Positions 47,566 to 58,272 of a stretch of DNA of 64,000 nucleotides are shown in pieces (within the stretch, counting starts at the first letter, position 1; every line of letters starts with the position of its first letter). Origin of the DNA: Acanthosepion pharaonis. Lineage: Eukaryota; Mollusca; Cephalopoda; Sepiida; Sepiidae. Below the pieces are notes generated by a model. That model made no database searches, was not told the origin of the DNA, and saw only the letters and a list, made by a program, of their open reading frames with translations. The DNA lies in assembly GCA_903632075.3 (NCBI GenBank), contig CAHIKZ030000957.1, forward strand, positions 2,782,501 to 2,846,500, written 5' to 3'. The position numbers and the translations under genes were made by a program.

Positions 47566-48085
47566 CAGGCTATGTGTCAACACGAGTACGATGAGCTCGG
47601 TGAGAGGGTGCATTGTCGTCGTGAAGGAACTCAGTTCTTCGGGTTCCACGGTCGCCTTCACCGCATTCAAATGCCTCAAAACGTTTCTCGATTGACGGTC
47701 TAGTCCTAGGGGACGAATTCTCGATGCGCAATACTGCGGATGTTAAAAAAAAAAACAAAACAAAACAAAAAACGATGATCATGCTCTTGATTGAGCTGCG
47801 GCCCTGTTGTGTCTTCTTCGGTCGTGGAAACGAAGGATTCTTCCACTGTGTCAACTGCTGCTTCCTCTGAGGTTCATCTCTCGTCACTGTAGATGATTCT
47901 CGGGATGAAGTATGTGTCATCAGCGTCACGCTGACAGACTTCGACGTGATGTTCTTTCTGCTCAGTGGTAGGCAGGTGGGGCACAATCTTGGCAGAGACA
48001 CGCCCAATGCTCAATTCAGACGCTAGGATTCCCTGCACGTACCCATACGACAGACTAACAACATCAGCAATATAGTTGAGTCTCC
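47566..48085 (-). pseudogene. Mariner transposase remnant, minus strand
   Basis: On the minus strand, in order: SIGRVSAKIVPHLPTTEQKE, HHVEVCQRDADD, FIPRIIYSDE (first catalytic Asp region, IxxDE), a Q..QWKNPSFPRPKKTQQ block, SSIKSMIIVFC, then after a gap FLHDDNAPSHRAHRTR (second catalytic Asp in HDDNAPSH). This is the order of mariner transposases such as the SETMAR-type proteins. An A-rich insertion at 47,748-47,775 and several frame changes break it. The N-terminal HTH and third Asp block are not visible. Part of the sequence upstream of 48,088 is family A. Confidence 0.82.
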
Positions 48086-48087
48086 TC

Positions 48088-48285
48088 CGACAAGGCAATA
48101 ATACCACTGAGACGCAAAGGGATACTGTGAGTGAAAGAGAATAAAAAGTTTTTAGAAGGAACTGGAAGCCAAACAAACAAAAAACAAGCGATAAACCTCT
48201 ACTCCTGTTCAAAAGACCTAGGAGGAGTGTGAACCGGACGATAGGCGAACCTATACGATTGGCGAACATATCTACTCCTAATGGT
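48088..48285. repeat. Dispersed repeat family A, copy 2
   Basis: CAAGGCAATAATACCACTGAGACGCAAAG to AGGAGTGTGAACCGGACGATAGGCGAACC aligns over about 190 bp with 5640-5850. Confidence 0.75.
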
Positions 48286-48569
48286 TTGATTATATAGGAA
48301 AATTATTTGCAATGTATTTTTCTATATAGTCTTTTAATATTTGAAACTTACGATATATAGATAAACATACGTGTCATTTTGTTTTATTACCTATTGTTAT
48401 ATTTGATGGAGGTACCTTCATGTCTCCATCTCCCAAGAATTTATCATCTTTCTGTGTGATGAACTGATCTAAGTGGTTTTTACAGGCTTCCGAAGAACTG
48501 AATTATTTTGTAGGGGTCGAAATAAGAAATAATCGAAAGGTGAAAGGTCAGGTGAGTAAATCATCCCTA

Positions 48570-48925
48570 CCACGTTGCACCTATTTCTGGCAGGTCAGTA
48601 AAGAGATGTGGGTTAGACGTTGTCCATGGTGACCTTTCCTATAGACCAATTCTGAATGCTTTTCATTAACTGCTACTTTTAATCAGACCAACAGGAATCC
48701 ATGTTTGTCTGAATTCAACATCTGATTTTGCGGATGGATCGTCAATATCCTTTCAATGTCATTGGATACACAGCATTTTTTTTAAATGCAGATCGGTTTT
48801 GGGGGTGATAATGATTTCGTTTTCCCCAGAACATTTTTCGCCCCACATTCTTATATTCTATCCACTTTTTATCGCCAGGGATCGTTGTTTTATCAAATAT
48901 GTCATTTTTGTTGCGTTTGAGCAGA
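48570..48925 (-). pseudogene. Second mariner-type transposase remnant, minus strand
   Basis: Minus-strand frames give GDKKWIEYKNVG near 48,880, then WGKRNHYHPQNRSAF, then IHPQNQMLNSDKHGFLLV and LKVAVNEKHSELVYRKGHHG near 48,620. The order matches mariner proteins from GDE.W (first catalytic Asp) to NS..Y...L..L......P.L..RKG, just before the second Asp motif. Several frame changes are needed. Upstream (48,290-48,570) is AT-rich and unassigned. It pairs with a plus-strand homologous piece at 49,480-49,640. Confidence 0.65.
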
Positions 48926-49640
48926 GAATTCTACATGGAAATGCGACTCATTAAATGCTTTCTGTAAATTCGTGAAGCCCCTACATACGTCTTACAACGC
49001 CTATATGATATATATGTATATATATATGTATATATAATGTCCAAACAAATTACTTGTGAACAGTACTCTCAGCTATGGCACCGTCTCCATAAACGCCGCC
49101 TATCTCTTTTTCCTGTTTTTAAATATCATTTTCATCTATTTTCCCCTTCAACATAAAAACATTCACACTCTAGACACGAATCGTATTGTATTGTCACCTT
49201 TTCGAATAGGTATATATATCATAGATTTAAGTCGCGTGAGAAATGAAATCTGTAAATTCGTGATGCACCGATGTACGGTATACCCATATCCAAATCTCTT
49301 ACAACGCCCATATGAGATATGTATAATATCAAATCCAATTACTTACGAACAGTACTTTCAGCTATGGCACCATATCCATAAACGGTACATATTTTCTTTG
49401 CTGTTTGTACATCTCATTTTCATATATTTTTACTTTCTACATAAAAAAATTTTAAATTTAAAAATGTTCTAAAAAAAAAAAAAATTAGCCACCGTTATCA
49501 CCCCAAAACTGATTTGCAGCTCAAAAGGATGCTGTGTATCCAATGGTATTGGAATGATATTGAGAATCCATCCGCAAAATCAGATGGTGAATTCAGACAA
49601 ACATTGATTCCAGTTGGTCTGGTTAAAGGCATCAGTTAAT
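48655..49640. repeat. Inverted mariner fragments around an internal direct repeat
   Basis: Arms 48,655-48,815 and 49,480-49,640 are about 80% complementary over ~155 bp; shared blocks include TTTGTCTGAATTCA and TCTGATTTTGCGGATGGAT. Between them a ~180 bp sequence is present twice in direct orientation (about 48,963-49,145 and 49,250-49,440). It carries TCTGTAAATTCGTGA, CTTACAACGCC and CAGCTATGGCACC...TCCATAAACG. Confidence 0.8.
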
Positions 49641-49649
49641 GAAAGTATT

Positions 49650-50080
49650 ATACAACTGCATTCTCAAATCGATGATTACAAATTACTTCGAGCGAATGAA
49701 ATCTGTAGGCCATATCAAGGACCATCTTTCTTCGAACCTTGTAGATTCGTCAGTATTTAAAATTAAAAAATAAAAGTAGTGGTTCTCAGACTGGAAACAT
49801 ATGACGTGCAGAGTATCAATATCAAATCGGACAGAAGTGGCGGCAGGAATTATATCTCTGGGTGAAATTGGGTGGGGTGGTTTCAAAAATATATTCATAG
49901 GCCGCAAATAAAAAAAAATATTTCAAAATGTAGATGAATTCAGAAACCTGAAAACGCAAGAGAAGGAAAATGGCATAGGAATCTGAAAAAAAGACTAAGC
50001 TGTAATTTACTGCGCTAATAATCTAACTATTCAATAGGAATGGTCAAAGAGAGGAGCCAGCAAAGAATTATGACATGAAA
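49650..50080. other. Unrecognised spacer
   Basis: AT-rich, no homologous copy seen in the window. Confidence 0.5.
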
Positions 50081-50084
50081 AAGT

Positions 50085-50985
50085 ACAGGAAAAATATTTT
50101 ACTATGGAAATGCATAGGGAAGAGATTTTATTATGAAAATGCATTGGTAAAGGATTTTATTAAGAAAATGCATTGGAAAGGGAATTTATGAAAATGCATT
50201 GGAAAGGGATTTATGAAAATGCATTGGAAAGGGATTTTAATATGAAAGAGGATTTTATTATGAAAATGCATTGGAAAGGAATTTTACAATGAAAATGCAT
50301 CAGAAAGGGATTTTACTATTAAAATGTATTGGAATAGGATTTTACTATGAAAATGCATCGGAAAGGGATTTTATTATGAAAATGCATTGAAAAGGGATTT
50401 TATTATGAAAATGCATTGAAAAGGGATTTTACTATGAAAATGCATTGGAAAAGGATTTTATTATTAATGTGCATTGGAAGGGATTTTTTTTTAATGAAAT
50501 TGCATGGGAAAGGGATTTTACTATGAAAATGTACCGGAAAGGGATTTTACTATGAAAATGCATGGGAAAGGGATTTTACAATGAAAATGCATATGGAAGT
50601 GATTTTATTATGAAAATGCATTGGAAAGGGATTTTACTATGAAAATGTATTGGAAAGGGATTTTATTATGGAAATGCATTGGAAAGGGATTTTACTATGA
50701 AAATTCATTGGAAAGGGATTTTAATATGAAAATGCATAAGAAAGGGATTTTATTATGAAAATGCTTTGGAAAGGGATTTTACTATGAAAATTCATTGGAA
50801 AGGGATTTTACTATGAAAATGTATTGGAAAGGGATTTTATTATGGAAATTCATTGGAAAGGGATTTTACTATGAAAATGCTTTGGAAAGGGATTTTACTA
50901 TGAAAATGCATTGGAAAAGGATTTTATTATGAAAATGCATTGGAAAGTGATTTTGCTATGAAAATGCATTGGAAAATGATTTTAG
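50085..50985. repeat. 29-bp minisatellite array
   Basis: Tandem GATTTTACTATGAAAATGCA followed by TTGGAAAGG, about 30 copies, with ACTAT/ATTAT variants. Homologous in opposite orientation to the array at 2.9-4.2 kb. Confidence 0.95.
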
Positions 50986-50999
50986 GTCAGGTTTGTTGA

Positions 51000-51235
51000 T
51001 TTTACGACGTGTCAATCCTTGTTGAGTTGTTTAATGTTGTATTTTCCATGGAGCAACCAGTGAGGATTGAAATGACTAATATGCGTGAATAGTTCGTTAA
51101 CGATTCCATCACAACCTTGAGTCTGAGAGAACCACTGAGTGAGATAAAAGTCGCTTTATCCTTAAGCTGTTTAAGAATCGGTAAAATCGAGCAAGTAATC
51201 CCAGCCAGGCTTATCTTCTTTTCGTGCAACCTTTT
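51000..51235 (-). pseudogene. Possible hAT-like transposase C-terminal fragment
   Basis: A minus-strand frame of 75 codons includes KKISLAGITCSILPILKQLK and SGSLRLKVVMESLTNYSRIL. The ITxSxxLPxLxxL...LR.K..ESL..RF pattern is reminiscent of the region before the hAT dimerisation domain. The match is weak and by eye only. No other hAT motif or terminal repeat is nearby, and the rest of 51,235-51,780 is unrecognised. Confidence 0.3.
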
Positions 51236-51789
51236 CCCTTTTTATCCAGATGAATTGCACATCGGCAAGTGTGGCTTTGTACTAAATTGGCTTAAGATTA
51301 TGTGTCTTCTTCACGCAGTCTCTTCTCGTTGTAAAATCAACGGTTCACATACTTTAAAACGAAACAAAAAAGATATTTTTTGGTTTGTTTTTTTCGTCGA
51401 ATATGCGATATAAGAGAGAAGGCTGATGGGTAAGTCACCGACCTTCTTTTGAGGCTGTTTCATCTGCTGTCGGGTATGCATGTTGTAAACAAACTCACAT
51501 TCCAAAATATTTAGGACATCTGAGCTTCAATTATTTTGGATCAGTTTCAACTTCAAATGAAAAACAGCAAATCATAACAAAAGAAACAACAAACTCTAGA
51601 CGAACATCCTGATCCATGTACCTTGCAAGGAAAATCATTTTATTGTAACACCTCTTTATCTGTTTGGTCATCGATTTTTGTTTAACCAACGAAAATGTCG
51701 TAAAGATAGATTTTACTGTTTTAACGATTTATTCGCTGTCAGTTAAATAAATAAATAAATGCAGAAAAATACTGGTGGGGGGCCTTGGT

Positions 51790-52640
51790 GTAGATGCCTT
51801 CAAAATGCTATTTTATTAATAACAAAGAAAAGACTACCGAAATATTATGTAATATCAGTCTTCCTATATGGCAGCGAATACTGGACAATCTCCTCACAGA
51901 TGAAGAAGAGACTTGAAGCAAGAGAAACAAAGAAAAGAGTGTTCAACTGTTACGTCATATTTGTTCTTCTCTATGGCAGTGAATGCTGGACACTCTCCTC
52001 ACAGATGAAGAAGAGACTTGAAGCAAGAGAAACAAAGAGTAGTGAACTTTTACGTAATATTAGTCCTCTTGTATGGCAGCGACAATCTCAATCAGATGAA
52101 GAAGAGACTTGAAGCAAAAGAAATATGATTCTGTAGAAGTATGCTGAGAATACAATAGACTGAACATGTGAACAATAACGGAAACTTTAGAGAAAATTGA
52201 AACAAAAAGGACAATTATACTTAACATCAGAAAGAGACAGTTAAAATTTCTAGAACACATAATGAGGTTTGGAAAATTTGATACTCACAGGATATTTTAA
52301 ATACAAGAGAGAAAAAATGCATAACTTACCTAGCGAGCTTGAGTAGTTATTTTCCAAGCGTAGCTCAGATGTGGCACAAGACCGAAAGTATGGGGTACCC
52401 AGTGAGGACCGAACTCACTAGTCAGTCTTAATAGTTCTAGCGAAACAAGCTTGCTAACCATTACACCACCTCGAGGTGCCCCCTAGCGAGCTTCAGTTAA
52501 TGAATGTCGTAACTAGGTTTAGAAGCGATAAAAAATGACAAGATTTATTAAGAGCTACAAAGTACAAAAAAGTGTGGAGAGCCATGTTCGCCAACATACT
52601 GCAGGGAGATGGTACATAGAAAAAAGTCTTGTAAACAATC
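51790..52640 (+). pseudogene. RTE/Jockey-like LINE 3' part with internal tandem duplication
   Basis: The plus strand encodes LYGSECWTLSSQMKKRLEAR, a conserved segment of non-LTR ORF2 downstream of the RT, present three times in tandem (TGGCAG at 51,869, 51,974 and 52,074). Then follow a FRKRQLK.LEH-like block near 52,225 and a KVWRAMFANILQGDGT-like ending near 52,570-52,615. A SINE splits it at 52,341-52,482. Stops and frameshifts are common. It is the same family as 39.8-41.0 kb and the pieces at 4.6 and 63.4 kb. Confidence 0.78.
52341..52482 (-). repeat. tRNA-derived SINE (family 1), complete, 11-bp TSD
   Basis: On the minus strand it starts GGGGCACCTCGAGGTGGTG, with A-box TGGTGTAATGGTTAGCA and B-box GAGTTCGGTCCTCACTGG. 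It ends in GCTTGGAAAATAACTACTC, without a poly(A) tail. CTAGCGAGCTT flanks both sides exactly (52,330-52,340 and 52,483-52,493). It is nested in a LINE. This copy defines the family boundaries used for the copy at 8154-8246. Confidence 0.9.
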
Positions 52641-52644
52641 CTTT

Positions 52645-53105
52645 GGGTCAGTGATTTCATCACTCTCTGGTTATGCCTTTAGAACGGTGTTATTTAGTGC
52701 TATAATTTGTCGTATAACCTTCAATTAGGTTCAGGATAATCACTATTTTTGTCTTCTCAAAAGGTTCTTTAGGCTAGTCATAACATAAAAAAGTTGGCGT
52801 ATAGTAGCAAGGTCACCAGTGTTGGTTAGAATACGTTTTGTAGTACATGCCCTTATATGGATTAAGAAGGGTTTTCATTTTTAGAAGAAATGAGTAAGAG
52901 ATCAAGGTATGCCATATTCTAATTCTTTATAAGACGACTTCTTCCTTCTGAGAAAGTCTCAGGCTATGGTGCCATTCTGTTGGAATGGGTTTAATTGTGC
53001 AAAGTTTGTTGTTTGAGTTGGTAAATCTAGCTACTTGTTTAGAATAAAGAATATACTGACCCAGAGGGTTAGGAAAATCTAACAATAATAAGATAGAATA
53101 AAAAT
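52645..53105. other. Unrecognised spacer
   Basis: No recognised motif or copy elsewhere in the window. Confidence 0.5.
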
Positions 53106-53109
53106 AATA

Positions 53110-53950
53110 AAGCGTGATTAGGGTAATCGCTATATTAACAGTTTCCTTATTAGGAAACATTCGATATTCATTGACCGTGCAGCCAGTGCTATACTCCTTT
53201 ATTTTCTCCTTTCATCGGAATGAGATCAAAGTATAGTATCTTTTCTCCTCATCTCTAGTAGCAATATTAGCAATTTCTTTATAAGGAAACATTCCCTATT
53301 CATTGACCGAGTAGCCAGTGCTACACGAATTAAACTTTTCTTCGCTCCCTGGCAACGGGTTGGGATCAAAGTGTAGTATCTGTCCTCTTCATCTCTAATG
53401 ATAATATTAACAGTTTCCCTTCATTCAAAAATCATTGATAGTACTGCTGTTAGTGTTAATTTATAATTTTTTTCTCCTCAAAAAAACTTTTTAGGAAATA
53501 GGTTTCTCGAGTCCAGTAATCGTTATCGCTCTTTTCAATATTAATAAGGTGGGGGGGGTTCTATCTTTGACTTTTGTTTCAGGCAGTGTGGAACATCAAC
53601 AGCAGGATGGTGCCATCACTCTCTCTTTGAGCGTTATCCATTTTAGTTGTTGCCGCAGCTGAATGTCCTTAAGCGATGTACTTTCAGTTCTCTGGTACAG
53701 TTCTTTGTCATTCAAGGTTCGAAGAAAGATGGTCATCACTGAAACCTACATGCCTCACTCATCCGAAACCATTCGAACGATCGATCTGAGAAATGAATTT
53801 AATTAGCTGATAAGTTTAGATAATGGAAATCTCAATCTGACGAGTCTATTTATGAACGACGACTTGATTTTTTAGATTAATCTTTTGTTATTGTAGCAAC
53901 TTGCGCTGTTGAGCGAAACTACTCTTAACACAAAGAATTTATGAACAGTG
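53110..53950. repeat. Dispersed repeat family B, copy 4, with internal tandem unit
   Basis: Aligns with 5.87-6.66 kb. In its first part a ~150 bp unit is present two to three times (CAGCCAGTGCTA at about 53,190 and TAGCCAGTGCTAC at 53,312; TCAAAGTxTAGTATCT at 53,225 and 53,357). The end has GCAACTTGCGCTGTTGAGCG followed by AAACT, an intact version of the solo LTR insertion site at 9.8 kb. Confidence 0.75.
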
Positions 53951-53970
53951 TATTAAACTAGAAAGCTGAG

Positions 53971-54480
53971 TGTATAGAGCCAGAGGGTTGGAATAAAAAG
54001 CAACAATAATAAGATAGACTAAAACTAGTAATAAAATAATAGTAATAATGAAGAGTGTATAGAGCCAGAGTGTTGGAATAAAAAGCAACAATAATAAGAT
54101 AGACTAAAACTAGTAATAAAATAATAGTAATAATGAAGAGTGTATAGAGCCAGAATGTTGGAATAAAAAGCAACAATAATAAGATGGAATAAAACTAGTA
54201 ATAAAATAATAGTAATAATGAAGAGTGTATAGAGCCAGAATGTTGGAATAAAAAGCAACAATAATAAGATGAAATAAAACTAGTAATAAAATAATAGTAA
54301 TAATGAAGAGTGTATAGAGCCAGAGTGTTGGGATAAAAAGCAACAATAATAAGATGGAATAAAACTAGTAATAAAATAATAGTAATAATGAAGAGTGTAT
54401 AGAGCCAGAATGTTGGGATAAAAAGCAACAATAATAAGATGAAATAAAACTAGTAATAAAATAATAGTAATAATGAAGAG
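53971..54480. repeat. 85-bp tandem repeat, 6 copies
   Basis: TGTATAGAGCCAGA starts at 53,971, 54,056, 54,141, 54,226, 54,311 and 54,396. Copies differ by few substitutions (GACT/GAAT, AGTG/AATG, GGAATA/GGGATA), so expansion is recent. Overlapping minus-strand frames here are repeat artefacts. Confidence 0.97.
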
Positions 54481-54489
54481 TGCCTCAAC

Positions 54490-55022
54490 CCAGAATAAAT
54501 CAACCAACTCAACAATAACAGGACTTTTAACAATTTTAATAAAAGAATTAAGAATGAAAATGCCTTGTCATAAAACTTCAAAAGCCAATTCATTCTTAGG
54601 AGGAACAGGGTTTTTTTTTATATCTCCATTCTGATAATAAGGCTGAAGCTGCATTTATTAAAAAATAACATTTTGCTGTTACTGTTAGATACTTTCTCCC
54701 TCCTTGTACCCAGAGAGAAATATCTTCCGAAGCCAGTCTATTAGAAGAGCATACACCCTAGCAATTGTGGGCTCCACCCCGAAGCAAACATCTGACAATC
54801 TTTGTCATAACACAAAAATAGCAGCAAGAGATAGTTTCACTAAACTTCAAGTGGACGCGTCCTCTACGAATGGCAGCTCTAGACGTGTTACCCGCGCGTC
54901 AGAAACTTTATTGGACTCGTGACATTCGCATAAATTTACCGTCTCACCGAAACAATATCATAAAAACTCACATCGTAAAATTATTAGGACTTAGCAATTT
55001 TAAGAACACCACGCACATGCAA
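54490..55022. other. Unrecognised spacer
   Basis: Balanced composition, with no clear coding or repeat signal. Confidence 0.4.
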
Positions 55023-55023
55023 A

Positions 55024-55089
<66 letters not shown>
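55023..55089. repeat. (CA)n(TA)n microsatellite
   Basis: A short CA run passes into TA and abuts the left arm of the next element. Confidence 0.97.
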
Positions 55090-55094
<5 letters not shown>

Positions 55095-55440
55095 TCGTGT
55101 GCACTTTAAAAAATTATAACTTTATTTGTATTTGCGATAGAAATATTTTGTAAAAAGGAATAGAAAGAAGTAAATCTATATTTTTTAAGGTTTTATTGAA
55201 ATTTTATTTAAGTTTCCACATGTCCTCCATCATTAGCAGTACAAAGTATAATCGATTTTACAGTTCACAGAAAACATTTGCCAACTGATACAGTAAGGTC
55301 TGAAATCACATTAGTTATTTTAGCTATACTTAAAACTAGGTACATTAAAATTTATAACATTTTTTTACACATTATTTCTATCGCAAATACAAATAAAGTT
55401 ATAATTTTTTTAAAGTACACACGAACTTTATGGACTCCCT
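55090..55440. mobile_element. Foldback MITE with ~57-bp inverted arms
   Basis: Arms 55,090-55,146 and 55,374-55,429 pair with one substitution and one A-run indel; the outer block is AAGTTCGTGTG. On the minus strand the interior includes a short TANDGGHVE segment ending in a stop near 55,220, resembling the C-terminal NGGHxE tail of Tc1/mariner transposases. That suggests a deletion derivative of such an element. It lies 10-20 bp upstream of the full Tc1 element. Confidence 0.7.
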
Positions 55441-55451
55441 GCATATATATA

Positions 55452-57104
55452 CAGTGTATCACAAAAGTGAGTACACCCCTCACATTTCTTCAAATGTTTA
55501 AGTATATCTCTTCATGGGACAGTACTGAAAAAATTACCTTTTGACACAATGAAAAGTATTCTGTCTGCAGCATATATAACAGAGTTAATTTCTTTTCCCC
55601 TCAAAATAACTCAAAATATAGCCATTAAAAGCTAAATCCCTGGCAACAAAAGTGAGTACACCCCTAAGAAACTACACCCCTAAATGTCTAAATTGAGTAC
55701 TGCTTTTCATTTTCCCTCCAAAATGTCATGTGACTCATTAGTGTAACTATGCCCATGTGTTCATGGGGAGCAGGTGTATTCACATTTGTAGTGCAGCTCT
55801 AACACTCTCTCTTATCGGTCACTGAAAGTTCCAACATGGCATCACATGGCAAAGAACTCTCTGAGGATCTTAAAAACGTATTGTTGCACTACATAAAGAT
55901 GGCCAAGGCTACATGAAGATTGCCAACACCCTGAAACTGACCTGCAGCATAGTGGCTAAGATCATCCAGCATTTTAAAAGAGCAGGGTCCACTCAGAACA
56001 GGGCTCGGGTAGGTCGTCCAAAGAAGCTGAGCGCACGTGCTGAGCGTCACATCCAAATGCTTTCTTTGATAGATCGGCGTAGGAGTGCTGTTAGCATTGC
56101 TGCAGAGATTAAGGAGATTGGGATTCAGCCTGTTAGTGTTCAGACCATACGCCGCACACTACATCAAATTGGTGTGCATGGCTGTCACTCCAGGAGGAAG
56201 CTTCTTCTGAAGGCAATACACAAGAAAGCCTGCAAACAGTTTGCTGAAGACATGTCAACAAAGCCCATAGATTACTGGAACCATGTCCTATGGTCTGATG
56301 AGACGAAATTTAATTTGTTTGGTTCTGATGGCCTTAAGCATGTGTGGCGGCGACCAGGTTAGGAGTACAAAGATAAGTGTGTCATGCCTACAGTCAAGCA
56401 TGATGGTGAGAATGTCATGGTCTGGGGCTGCATGAGTGCTGCAGGTATTAGAGAGTTACATTTCATTGAGGGAAACATGAACTCCAACATGTACTGTGAA
56501 ATACTGCAGCAAAGCATGATCCCCTCCCTCCAGAAACTGGGTCGCAGAGCAGTGTTCCAGCATGACAATGACCCCAAACACACATCCAAGACAACCACTG
56601 CTTTACTGAAGAGGCTGAGGGTAAAGGTGATGGACTGGCCATGTCTCCAGACTTGAACCCAATAGAACATCTTTGGGCCATCCTCAAGCAGAAGGTGGAG
56701 GTGCGCAGAGTCTCAAATATCCACCAGCTCCGTGACATCGTCATTGAGGAGTGGAAGAGCATTCCAGTGACTACCTGTGAAGCTCTGGTAAACTCCATGC
56801 CCAGGAGAGTAAAGGCAGTTTTGGATAATGATGGTGGCCACACAAAATATTGACAGTTGACATGTTGTATGTTAATATTGACAACTTTTCCTAAGGGGTG
56901 TAATCACTTTTGTTGCCAGGGATTTAGCTTTTAATGGCTATATTTTGAGTTATTTTGAAGGAAAAATAAATTAACTCTGTTATATATGCTGCAGACAGGC
57001 TACTTTTCATTGTGTCAAAGTGTCATTTTTTCAGTGTTGTCCGATAAAGAGATATACTTAAATATTTGAAGAAATGTGAGGGGTGTACTCACTTTTGTGA
57101 TAAA

Positions 57105-57107
<3 letters not shown>
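55452..57107 (+). mobile_element. Tc1 transposon, nearly complete, in a (TA)n tract
   Basis: The 1,656-bp element runs from CAGTGTATCACAAAAGTGAG to the matching inverse end (TCACTTTTGTGATAAACTG), flanked by TA on both sides. The terminal inverted repeats are unusually long, about 215 bp (55,452-55,668 and 56,890-57,107). Each holds two copies of ACAAAAGTGAGTACACCCCT, at the outer end (55,461) and inner end (55,645), the IR/DR arrangement known from Sleeping-Beauty-like Tc1 elements. The terminal and coding sequence closely recalls Tc1 elements described from teleost fish and other vertebrates. A single transposase gene lies between the repeats. Confidence 0.95.
55836..56853 (+). pseudogene. 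Tc1 transposase, three lesions
   Basis: The transposase would cut and paste the element at TA sites. The start ATG at 55,836 begins MASHGKELSEDL. The paired HTH DNA-binding region follows (KIANTLKLTCSIVAKIIQHF), then an AT-hook-like GRPKKLS near 56,010. Catalytic residues are all present: Asp in WSDETKFNLFG near 56,292, Asp in QHDNDPKHTSK near 56,565, and Glu in LNPIEHLWAILKQ near 56,660, the DD34E class. It ends NDGGHTKY at 56,853. Lesions: a 1-nt loss near 55,875 in the A-run, TAG in place of a sense codon at about 56,360, and a ~4-nt loss near 56,640 (WP then CLQT). Adding 5 nt to the 1,018-nt span gives 340 codons plus stop, the usual family length. The protein cannot be made intact. Confidence 0.93.

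Positions 57108-57154
<47 letters not shown>
57108..57154. repeat. (TA)n microsatellite
   Basis: Continuation of the TA tract into which the Tc1 element inserted. Confidence 0.97.
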
Positions 57155-57157
<3 letters not shown>

Positions 57158-57189
57158 GGCAATATATGTTTATAAAAAGTGATGCGATT

Positions 57190-57615
57190 TGTTTTAAGAA
57201 TAATAACAGTTTTGTTAATGGAATAATAGCGTTTTTATTTATGATGATAACGATTTTATCGATAGGATAATAGTGGTTTTATTGATAGTATTATTGATAA
57301 TAATGATTTTATTAATAGAAATAATAACTATTTTAATGGTTTTATTGAAATGATAGCGATTTTATTGATGGAATAATGATGCGTTTATTAATAACAATAA
57401 CATTTTTATTGATGGAATAATAACTGTTTTAATAACGGTTTTATTAATAACGATTTTACTAATGGAATAATTATGGTTTTATAGATAATACTACTAATGA
57501 TTTTATCGATGGAATAATAACGGTTTTATTGGTAATAATGACAATTTTATTGATGGAATAATAACGGTTTTATTTATATCTATACTGATTATAATTTTTT
57601 ATTAATGGAATCGGA
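57190..57615. repeat. Degenerate tandem repeat, TTTTATTGATGGAATAATA-like
   Basis: A 30-50 bp loosely periodic unit with TTTTATTxATGGAATAAT recurs about nine times. Positions 57,620-57,950 are AT-rich and unrecognised. Confidence 0.75.
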
Positions 57616-57959
57616 CTTATATATAAAAGTTGATGAGAAATGTGATAGAAAGAAATACAACAATCGACGGTTAAATGTTATTATTGTTGTTTACTTCTAT
57701 CTCAATACTCTGAGTCAATACTTTCTTTATTATTATTACTTTATTCATAGTTTCCTTTCATCTTATTTTGTTACCGTTTAACACAGTACTTCAGGTAATA
57801 GTTAATGCATTTGTCATCCATTTTGTAAGGTTTGACCATTAATTGCAAAATTCAATTTGGAAGCAATTTATCGAATCGAAAATTCGTTGAAAAGACGCCT
57901 TTTCAAAAGCATGCTATATTTTATTGCCCGGATATTAACTATTCAACAGAAATTATAAC

Positions 57960-58272
57960 TGTCCTGAGTAAGACGACAAAATTTCATCCGCGTCCTGGGC
58001 AAGACTATAAGCTACATCCGCGTCCTGCGTGAGACTATAAACTACATCCGCGTCCTGGGTGAGACTATAAACTACATCCACGTCCTGGGTAAGATTATAA
58101 ACTACATCCACGTCCTGGGTAAGACTATAAACTACATCCACGTCCTGGATAAGACTATAAACTACATCCGCGTCCTGGATAAGAATACAAACTACATCCA
58201 CGTCCAGGGTAAGATTATAAACTACATCCGCGTCCTGGGTAAGACTATAAAATTCATCCGCGTCCTGGGTAA
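57960..58272. repeat. 30-bp minisatellite, about 10 copies
   Basis: The unit is GTAAGACTATAAACTACATC plus CRCGTCCTGG, with few substitutions. Being 30 bp, it leaves a minus-strand frame of TQDVDVVYSL repeats open. I treat that as a by-product. Positions 58,275-58,430 are unrecognised and hold a C8 run. Confidence 0.95.

Noticed and set aside
53958..54507. Five overlapping 72-78 codon minus-strand frames with Phe/Tyr/Leu-rich sequence
   Set aside because: Repeated translations of the 85-bp tandem unit.
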